Assembly: GCA_937982515.1 (NCBI GenBank)
Contig: CALJMB010000351.1
Location: 1-6,831 of the forward strand
Direction: 5' to 3'
DNA: 6,831 nucleotides
Origin: an uncultured Balneolaceae bacterium
Lineage (GTDB): Bacteria > Bacteroidota > Rhodothermia > Balneolales > Balneolaceae
Positions 1 to 4,747 of this stretch are shown in pieces. A program made the translations under genes and the position numbers. Each line of letters starts with the position of its first letter. Within the stretch, counting starts at the first letter, position 1. The notes beneath the pieces were generated by a model. The model was given only the letters and a program-made list of their open reading frames with translations, did not search any database and was not told the DNA's origin.

Positions 1-735
1 GTACGTCTCGAGAATCTCCTGATGGTAGTCGATTTCTTATTAACACATTTTAGCACCCGTATTCACATTCTTGAGGCGACCAGTTATAATAACGGTATAC
101 TAAGAACACTTCTGCCATCTGATGTTCAGTTAACCTTTATTGAAGATTGTGACCCTGTTTTTCACCGTACCAAATACATTAATGTATTAGTAAGTCAGTG
201 TCAGACTCCTTACCTGGCTGTCTGGGATACTGATGTTATCGTCCCTCCGGAACAGATTGTTGAATCGGTAGCCTATCTGCGGGAAGAAAAAGCTGATTTT
301 GTGTACCCCTATGAAAAGAAATTTTTGGATACAACCTTCATCTTAAGAGAACTGTATCTCAAAACCAGGGATCTTAAACTGCTAAAAAAACATGCCGGAA
401 AAATGCCGAAGCTTTATTTGCCAAATCCTGTCGGAGGTGCCTTTTTTGCAGATAAAGATGCTTATTCAAATTCAGGTATGGAAAATGAACATTTCTACGG
501 CTGGGGCCGAGAGGATGGAGACAGAATCAACAGGTGGGAGATTTTGGGATATACGGTGAGGCGCGTATCCGGACCTCTGTTTCATTTTACTCATGAGCGG
601 GGAGTTAATAGCAGCTTTCATTCTGAGGATCAGGATAGCATTAAGATGTCGGAGATATTCCGAGTTATTTCCATGTCACGAGATGAACTGAAAGATGAAA
701 TAGATACATGGAAGCATTTAAAGCCTGACATTTGA
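1..735 (+). CDS. Galactosyltransferase-like GT2/GT7C glycosyltransferase, 5'-truncated by window edge
   Basis: Likely transfers a sugar from a nucleotide-sugar donor in the cytoplasm; acceptor unknown. The frame is open from base 1 (V-R-L-E-N-L-L-M...). R-L-E-N-L followed by a hydrophobic stretch and H-I-L-E-A is typical of the first beta-alpha unit of GT2 enzymes, so the ATG at base 22 is probably internal and the true start lies outside, perhaps 15-30 codons upstream. Numbering from base 1, a D-T-D metal/nucleotide-sugar motif is at residues 76-78 in a V-W-D-T-D-V context, and G-G-A-F-F-A followed by F-Y-G-W-G-R-E-D-G-D is at about 137-174. The G-W-G-x-E-D block is the hallmark of the GT7 C-terminal (galactosyltransferase) region. 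244 residues are visible and the natural stop (TGA, 733-735) is present. It is followed 26 bases later by a broken second glycosyltransferase and then a DUF6625-like gene on the same strand, so it was probably part of one operon. Family call is firm; donor and acceptor are not known. Confidence 0.85.
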   Translation, partial: VRLENLLMVVDFLLTHFSTRIHILEATSYNNGILRTLLPSDVQLTFIEDCDPVFHRTKYINVLVSQCQTPYLAVWDTDVIVPPEQIVESVAYLREEKADFVYPYEKKFLDTTFILRELYLKTRDLKLLKKHAGKMPKLYLPNPVGGAFFADKDAYSNSGMENEHFYGWGREDGDRINRWEILGYTVRRVSGPLFHFTHERGVNSSFHSEDQDSIKMSEIFRVISMSRDELKDEIDTWKHLKPDI

Positions 736-750
736 AAAATGTCGTTACAG

Positions 751-757
751 AAAGAGG
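751..757 (+). promoter_or_regulatory. Shine-Dalgarno-like site before the GT32 remnant
   Basis: AAAGAGG lies 4 bases before the ATG at 762. It supports the view that 762 was once a real translation start, although the frame closes after 18 residues. Confidence 0.4.
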
Positions 758-761
758 TACC

Positions 762-914
762 ATGATTCCAAATATTATTCATTTCATTTATGATTTAGAG
801 CCTGATTTTATCAATTGACAGAAAGATTAAAAGTGCAGGATTAAATATAGCCTGTTTATCCTGAAAAGATGCCAAACCTAAAAAATTGAGAATCTATAAT
901 TACATAAACAGCAG
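762..914 (+). pseudogene. N-terminal remnant of a GT32-type (DXD sugar-binding) glycosyltransferase
   Basis: The reading frame at 762-818 encodes M-I-P-N-I-I-H-F-I-Y-D-L-E-P-D-F-I-N and then stops. M-I-P-x-I-I-H-F-I is the standard amino terminus of Gly_transf_sug / GT32 capsular-type enzymes, which normally run to about 230-300 residues. About 830 bases of gene are missing. In the +1 frame I-K-S-A appears at 826-837, which loosely recalls the A-I-K-S-A helix that follows in this family, but that frame also closes soon (TGA at 862-864). No further homologous stretch is visible before the next gene. I read this as a gene destroyed by deletion and frameshift between two surviving operon members. 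A short unrelated peptide gene is an alternative, made less likely by the family-type start and the preceding AAAGAGG. Confidence 0.55.
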
Positions 915-1757
915 ATGAAGTTGATTCAAAACAGAACAGAAATAAGCATTGCTATCCTGATTTGCTATTATGGGAAGTTTCCCTGGTATTTCCCATATTT
1001 TCTGTATTCCTGTGCATATAATCCATCAGTAGATTTTATCATTATTTCAGATAATAACTATGGACATGAACTTCCCGGAAACGTTACTATCATAAACCGG
1101 TCTTGGGAGAAAGTAAAAAAGATGATAGGCCAAAGACTTGGCTTCAACGTTCAAATAGAAATTCCATACAAACTATGTGATTTTAAACCTGCTTATGGAT
1201 TTCTTTTTCCGGAATTTGTTAAAGACTATGATTTCTGGGGACATGGAGATATTGATATAATTTTTGGTGATATCCGAAAATTCATTACGAATGAAATACT
1301 AAATAAACATGATTTGATAAATGTAAGGCATGATATGTTAGCAGGTTATTTCACGCTATTTAAAAATCATTCCAAGACGAATGAGTTATTCAGGTGTAGT
1401 AAAGACTATAAAAAAGTATTTACCAGTCCAATATATTACAATTTTGATGAAGCCAACTTCATGTTTCAGGAGTTCTTAGATGGTGTTCCTTATCAGCAGA
1501 TCTACAGTGAAATAGAAAGTATGACTCATGTAGTCAAACGATTACATGAAGAAAACTATATTAGGACTTATTTTGATTTCCATGTAATTCAAGGGAATCC
1601 GGGACGCTTAACCTGGAAAAAAGGAACACTGATGTACAAAAATAAATACGAGGCTTTGCTATATCATTTAGTGCGTTTTAAAGAAATGTGCAAACCTACC
1701 CGAATGAAAACAATCCCAGATACTTTTCATATAAGCCCCACACGAATCTACACCTGA
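915..1757 (+). CDS. DUF6625-like protein, putative glycosyltransferase
   Basis: A 280-residue protein recognised by pattern as DUF6625: I-L-I-C-Y-Y-G-K-F-P-W-Y-F near the start (residues 15-27), P-Y-K-L-C-D-F-K-P-A-Y-G at about 84-95, and W-G-H-G-D-I-D-I-I-F-G-D-I at 108-120, followed by D-L-I-N-V-R-H-D and later Y-N-F-D-E-A-N-F. D112-I-D114 sits after a hydrophobic strand, as a DxD donor/metal site does in GT-A enzymes. This makes a sugar-transfer role plausible, but the family has no established reaction that I can name. No signal peptide or clear membrane helix is seen, so it is probably cytoplasmic. The first in-frame ATG was taken; no good Shine-Dalgarno precedes it, which is usual in Bacteroidota. 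It follows a glycosyltransferase and a glycosyltransferase remnant, consistent with a shared glycan-building job. AT-rich like its left neighbours. Appears intact. Confidence 0.75.
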   Translation: MKLIQNRTEISIAILICYYGKFPWYFPYFLYSCAYNPSVDFIIISDNNYGHELPGNVTIINRSWEKVKKMIGQRLGFNVQIEIPYKLCDFKPAYGFLFPEFVKDYDFWGHGDIDIIFGDIRKFITNEILNKHDLINVRHDMLAGYFTLFKNHSKTNELFRCSKDYKKVFTSPIYYNFDEANFMFQEFLDGVPYQQIYSEIESMTHVVKRLHEENYIRTYFDFHVIQGNPGRLTWKKGTLMYKNKYEALLYHLVRFKEMCKPTRMKTIPDTFHISPTRIYT

Positions 1758-1950
1758 TTTTCAAATCATCATTCACCTGTCTCATTTCAAACAATCTACT
1801 TTACTGAGATGAAAGCTGTATCTGCGGCGGTTTTAGGATCAGGGTGTAGCCACAATAAGTCTGGATTGGTCGCCGACAAACCTTGGTTTATTAAAGATGA
1901 GTGCCAGGTTAACGGAAAAACCTCTTCTAGTGTTTCTGCCAGTAAAATAG
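1758..1950. other. Non-coding stretch, nothing recognised
   Basis: No plausible gene on either strand. A 40-codon minus-strand frame (1839-1961) is the longest opening with an ATG and cannot be assigned. No tRNA, clear terminator or repeat is seen. It probably belongs to the same decayed zone as the AraC-type remnant that follows. Confidence 0.5.
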
Positions 1951-2281
1951 GATAGTGTCATTGTTGCCACTCATAAGTACAAATATGAACACACCCCGAA
2001 GACTTTTGGGATTATGCTTTCTTGTCTTAGTGGTGAGAACACTAGCTTGTTTAAGGTGCATACCGGCTTGTATCCCCAAAAATTTATTCTCTTCCATCAG
2101 TTTAGCCTAAGCGAGAAGCTGTTGAAGATAAAAGTATTGTCGATCAGCCAGTTTGCCCTAGAGGTTGGATTCTCTTCCTATTTTGACCTTTTGTAAAGTA
2201 CTTAAGAGCAAAGGGGAAGTTAACCCCCAGTATGAAGAAAGCAAACCAGGGATGGTAGATGGTAATACGAATGGGGAATAA
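1951..2281 (+). pseudogene. Remnant of an AraC-family regulator, C-terminal HTH, frameshifted
   Basis: The frame open after the TAG at 1948-1950 reads through an ATG at 2014 to a TAA at 2194-2196. Its second half has AraC/XylS features in the right order: T-G-L-Y-P-Q-K-F-I (compare T-G-x-x-P-x-x-F/Y), then L-S-E-K-L-L-K-I-K-V-L-S-I-S-Q-F-A-L-E-V-G-F-S-S-Y-F-D-L, matching the family core A-x-x-L-L...L-S-I-x-x-I-A-x-x-V-G-F-x-S-x-x-Y-F. The normal continuation, F-x-K-x-x-x-G-x-x-P-x-x-Y, is found in the +1 frame from 2189: F-C-K-V-L-K-S-K-G-E-V-N-P-Q-Y, with its own stop at 2279-2281. A one-base shift near 2186-2190 therefore breaks the domain. The first HTH helix is only weakly recognisable and the sensor part is absent. 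It might once have controlled the neighbouring peptide locus, but that is only a guess. A sequencing error at the shift would restore the end but not the missing N-terminal part. Confidence 0.55.
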
Positions 2282-2561
2282 AAATCAGGACAAAATTCAG
2301 GAGTAAGTTCAGGACGTTTCTCAAGTGTGGGAGGCAAATAATGAGTATATAAAGATAAAGTTCTTGCAAAAATGCTTGATTCAATGGCAACAGACACTGC
2401 GTTGGGCTCAATAGTTATTGAAGTAGGGGAAAACAGTCCAAGATACATGTTTAGGATTGTTTAAACAGAAGGTGTTAGTGGACACCCCATATCTGCGTCC
2501 CTGAAGTAGCAGGACATGTCCGACCATCACCGGATAAAACAAGTTACAACAATTACTTAAC
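2282..2561. other. Intergenic stretch upstream of the precursor gene
   Basis: No supportable gene. A 30-codon plus-strand frame at 2372-2464 has no ribosome binding site and no recognisable content. Two small inverted features occur: GGTGT/ACACC (2471-2486, 6-base loop) and the 10-bp palindrome GGACATGTCC (2512-2521), which lies 50 bases before the precursor ATG. Either could be a regulator site for the precursor, but both are short enough to be chance. I found no clear Bacteroidota-type promoter (TTTG near -33 with TAnnTTTG near -7). Confidence 0.4.
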
Positions 2562-2567
2562 AGGAGG
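2562..2567 (+). promoter_or_regulatory. Strong Shine-Dalgarno of the precursor peptide gene
   Basis: AGGAGG lies 4 bases before the ATG at 2572. It is the strongest ribosome binding site I see in the window; it fixes the start of the small ORF and argues that the ORF is translated. Confidence 0.75.
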
Positions 2568-2571
2568 AAAA

Positions 2572-2772
2572 ATGAAACTCAAAAAGCTGAATTTGATGAA
2601 TATTGAACAAGATGTACTGAGCCGTGAAGAGATGAGGGGTATTATTGCCGGTTCTGGTCATTGCCTGGCGGCATTTCGAACCTGTGAAAAAAAGGCAGAT
2701 AATTATAGTGAACGAGCAAATTGTAGAGATGGCTGGTGTGCATGTATTGGTTGTCCTTCATGTCAATGTTAG
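2572..2772 (+). CDS. Cys-rich double-glycine-type leader peptide, RiPP/bacteriocin-like precursor
   Basis: A 66-residue secreted-peptide precursor. The leader begins M-K-L-K-K-L-N-L, typical of Bacteroidota GG-leader natural product precursors (TIGR04149-like). It continues L16-S17-x-x-E20-M21-x-x-I24-I25-A26-G27, which fits the double-glycine consensus positions -12, -11, -8, -7, -4, -2 and -1, with Ala replacing Gly at -2. Cleavage after Gly27 would release a 39-residue core with 8 cysteines (31, 38, 51, 56, 58, 61, 64, 66). The last five form the symmetric block C-A-C-I-G-C-P-S-C-Q-C. The core is also rich in charged residues (E39-K-K, S46-E-R, R52-D). The matching protease-exporter is the C39-containing ABC transporter downstream. 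No modification enzyme is visible nearby, so disulfides, metal binding, S-glycosylation or an off-window maturase are all possible. Activity (bacteriocin, signal or other) is unknown. Start supported by AGGAGG. Confidence 0.85.
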   Translation: MKLKKLNLMNIEQDVLSREEMRGIIAGSGHCLAAFRTCEKKADNYSERANCRDGWCACIGCPSCQC

Positions 2773-2783
2773 TTAATAAAAAC

Positions 2784-2815
2784 AGCAGGTATGAACTTTT
2801 TAGTTCATACCTGCT
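2784..2815 (+). terminator. Perfect 14-bp stem hairpin behind the precursor gene
   Basis: AGCAGGTATGAACT (2784-2797), loop TTTT, then the exact reverse complement (2802-2815). It begins 11 bases after the precursor stop. The stem is flanked by A-rich sequence before and AAATTTAATT after it, so the U-tract is imperfect. It could be an intrinsic terminator or a partial terminator / 3' stabiliser that lets the precursor be made in excess of the downstream genes. Confidence 0.75.
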
Positions 2816-2924
2816 AAATTTAATTAAATCTCAGTTCTTATAGTTAAAAAGTTACATCAGCTTAACTGCCAACCAGAACTATAGGCGGCAGAGTAAAAGA
2901 AGAGAAGCAGTAAAAACTGTCTGT

Positions 2925-4028
2925 ATGGTATTTTATGTTATAAATGCGAATAGAATTAACATAGCATTAGTCTGCCTGATTGTTATTTGTGTGTTGTCGT
3001 GTGGCAATAAAGCAGAATCGCGTTCAGAAAACACTGATGCCCCCATACGGCTAAAACAAATAACATCTTGGGAGATAAATGCTCCTGAGATCATTCCTCA
3101 TCCGTATCAGGCAGGCGTTCTCGATGATGGTAGCCTGATCTTGATTGATTGGTCACTGAATACGATTAATCATTTTGATCAAAATGGACGGCTTATCAGG
3201 ATATTAGGGGGAGCAGGCCATGGTCCCGGAGAATACGGAAGGATGACCCATGTGGCTGTACATCCAGATGGACGGGTGGCTGTGGCTGACTTGAAAAATG
3301 TACAGATCACCATTCAAAACGTGTATGACACAGGCCTCGCATTTGTTAGACTGGATGCCGGGTGGCATACCCGGTTGAGCTGGGTGTCGAGTGGCCTGAT
3401 CATCACGAACAGTCCGTTTCGTATAGGGGGTACTAGTCCGGGAGATATCCTCATGCGTATTTATAATCCCGATACTGAAATTAAAAAGCAGTTCATGCAT
3501 TTGCAATTGGCATTGGAGGATCCTCCACCAGATCAGATTTCATGTACCTTTTGTGACTTTCGGTTTCAGGACGATCTTAGCTTTTTTACCTCCCCCCAGG
3601 ATACCAGCTATCGGATATACAAAGTAGATCCCACCATCGGCGACACCATCCTGTTCTCCCGTTCCGGAGTACCGGCGATAGCATTAACCGAGGCGGAGCG
3701 AGAGGAATGGCAGAACCAAAAGCGCCAGATGATGCCATTTCCTGAATTGAGCATGGAGGGTGAGCTCAAACCTCCAGAGTATAAGGAGCGGTTCAGGTTT
3801 TATTTCCCTGATCATAAAGGCCGGCTGTGGGCGCTGATGAACGTACCGGAAGGCCGTCCGCTCCATTTTGATGTCTTTTCTGGTGACGGAGTATATCTTG
3901 GCAGTGTGAATGTGCCTGAGGAAGTAAAGTCTGTGCCGTTCGTTTCCGGCGATCAGATCCTGTTTCGGCACCATTCTGATGATCCGGATCTGTGGAAAGG
4001 GGGACTCTACAGGATAATTGATGAATAA
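2925..4028 (+). CDS. 6-bladed beta-propeller lipoprotein
   Basis: A 367-residue protein with a lipoprotein signal: a hydrophobic helix at residues 13-25 ending in V-L-S-C26-G-N, so Cys26 is the likely lipidated residue and the protein is anchored in the envelope. Propeller-type repeats follow: D-D-G-S-L-I-L-I-D at 67-75, F-D-Q-N-G-R-L-I-R at 84-92, the G-G-A-G-H-G-P-G-E-Y block at 95-104 (a hallmark of Bacteroidota 6-bladed beta-propeller proteins), H-P-D-G-R-V-A-V-A-D at 113-122, D-H-K-G-R-L-W-A-L at 297-305 and F-D-V-F-S-G-D-G-V-Y-L-G at 315-326. A C-x-x-C pair (Cys207/Cys210) lies mid-protein. No catalytic residues are evident; such folds usually bind partners. Propeller lipoproteins are often found beside small exported peptides in Bacteroidota, so a receptor, immunity or retention role for the upstream peptide is plausible but unproven. 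The ATG at 2925 is the only Met before the signal helix; no strong Shine-Dalgarno precedes it. Base composition is intermediate between left and right neighbours. Confidence 0.85.
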   Translation: MVFYVINANRINIALVCLIVICVLSCGNKAESRSENTDAPIRLKQITSWEINAPEIIPHPYQAGVLDDGSLILIDWSLNTINHFDQNGRLIRILGGAGHGPGEYGRMTHVAVHPDGRVAVADLKNVQITIQNVYDTGLAFVRLDAGWHTRLSWVSSGLIITNSPFRIGGTSPGDILMRIYNPDTEIKKQFMHLQLALEDPPPDQISCTFCDFRFQDDLSFFTSPQDTSYRIYKVDPTIGDTILFSRSGVPAIALTEAEREEWQNQKRQMMPFPELSMEGELKPPEYKERFRFYFPDHKGRLWALMNVPEGRPLHFDVFSGDGVYLGSVNVPEEVKSVPFVSGDQILFRHHSDDPDLWKGGLYRIIDE

Positions 4029-4386
4029 GTCTACAATAACGGAAAGCCAACAGTTGTCTTGCGAGGCACTTGTCCTCCAGCACCTCTTAGGGATGATTAT
4101 ATGGAATGCGTTTACTGATTTAAAAAAGATGAAAGAGAACCTGCGAGCGTCCGGGCTGCTGTTGAGTCCTTGCAGCGTTCAGTATGCAGCCACCAACTCA
4201 CAATGCCCTCCTAACGGCTGTCGGGATGTGCGGTTGCTTAGCTTGGTATTTATTAATAGGCAAACAAATCCAATCGGTAAATGCGTTATGTGGATAGCTT
4301 ATATGATAGCAGAGGTAATATTTTTGAAAAAACAGTTAATGAAACAAGTGTTCCTGATTACTAGCTGGCATTTCAGGACTTCCTGA
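4021..4386 (+). CDS. Doubtful hypothetical ORF overlapping the lipoprotein stop
   Basis: The ATG at 4021 overlaps the preceding gene's last codons (a TTG at 4018 is also in frame), an arrangement typical of translational coupling. The 121-residue product has hydrophobic segments near residues 16-30 (A-L-V-L-Q-H-L-L-G-M-I-I-W) and near 88-101 (C-V-M-W-I-A-Y-M-I-A-E-V-I-F) and ends in a basic, hydrophobic tail. I do not recognise the full protein. The patch L-L-G-M-I-I-W-N-A-F-T-D-L-K-K followed by L-R-A-S-G-L-L-L-S-P faintly recalls the start of MauE/DoxX-like redox-associated membrane proteins, which do occur near peptide exporters. Downstream of it, another frame (about 4199-4285) also carries a hydrophobic stretch (A-V-G-M-C-G-C-L-A-W-Y-L-L-I-G), so this could be a frameshifted pseudogene. 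It may equally be a chance opening. Confidence 0.3.
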   Translation: MNKSTITESQQLSCEALVLQHLLGMIIWNAFTDLKKMKENLRASGLLLSPCSVQYAATNSQCPPNGCRDVRLLSLVFINRQTNPIGKCVMWIAYMIAEVIFLKKQLMKQVFLITSWHFRTS

Positions 4387-4726
4387 TTGACAATTTGGGG
4401 CACTGCTGAGTTGAGCTTATGGATCTTCATAATTCACACAAGACCTAGTGGGTCTTCAACACAGAGCGAAAGCCAGAGTGAAAATTTGAGCTACCAGCAG
4501 AGATAAAACTGTGGGAAGTACAAAAAGGTAAAGCTTATGGTATATTTTCCTCGGAGAATAGTATTTAGTCTATCATGAGGTGCAACTTAATAAAAGCAAC
4601 ATAAGAATATTTAAATTAGGAGTTCTGATACATTTTTTCTTTAAAGATATATTTTATAAGATCAAGGATGGTGAATTTTTAATTCCATATAACAAGCATT
4701 CCTTATTGTTGATTAGTGCAAAACTA
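4387..4726. other. AT-rich intergenic stretch upstream of the transporter gene
   Basis: No gene-like frame on either strand; the longest plus-strand openings are below 20 codons. It contains a small hairpin AAGACC-TAGTG-GGTCTT (4440-4456), without a U-tract. The last 200 bases are very AT-rich and probably hold the transporter promoter, but no clear -33/-7 pair could be assigned. The composition contrasts sharply with the coding region that follows. Confidence 0.5.
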
Positions 4727-4742
4727 TAGATAATATTATCTA
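4727..4742. promoter_or_regulatory. 16-bp perfect palindrome just before the transporter start
   Basis: TAGATAATATTATCTA is identical on both strands and ends 5 bases before the ATG of the transporter gene. Its place across the promoter/translation-initiation region fits an operator for a dimeric repressor, or an RNA structure hiding the weak AGGA that follows. AT-rich palindromes do arise by chance in such DNA, so function is inferred only. Confidence 0.45.
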
Positions 4743-4747
4743 GGATT

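Noticed and set aside
1839..1961. 40-codon minus-strand frame in the decayed region
   Set aside because: Its translation (R-G-F-S-V-N-L-A-L-I-F-N...) vaguely suggests a membrane or barrel fragment, but it is too short to assign.
2158..2448. 96-codon minus-strand frame
   Set aside because: It overlaps the AraC-type remnant, has a low-complexity Pro/Ser/Leu translation and no recognisable domain or ribosome binding site.
2471..2521. GGTGT/ACACC and GGACATGTCC as ends of an insertion sequence
   Set aside because: No transposase, matching opposite end or target duplication is visible; the repeats are too short.
3204..4083. Minus-strand frames antisense to the lipoprotein gene
   Set aside because: They are shadows of a plus-strand gene with a clear signal peptide and propeller repeats; their translations show no recognisable pattern.
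4440..4456. Small hairpin AAGACC-TAGTG-GGTCTT as a terminator
   Set aside because: The stem is only 6 bp, with no T-run after it, far from any gene end; it may be chance.
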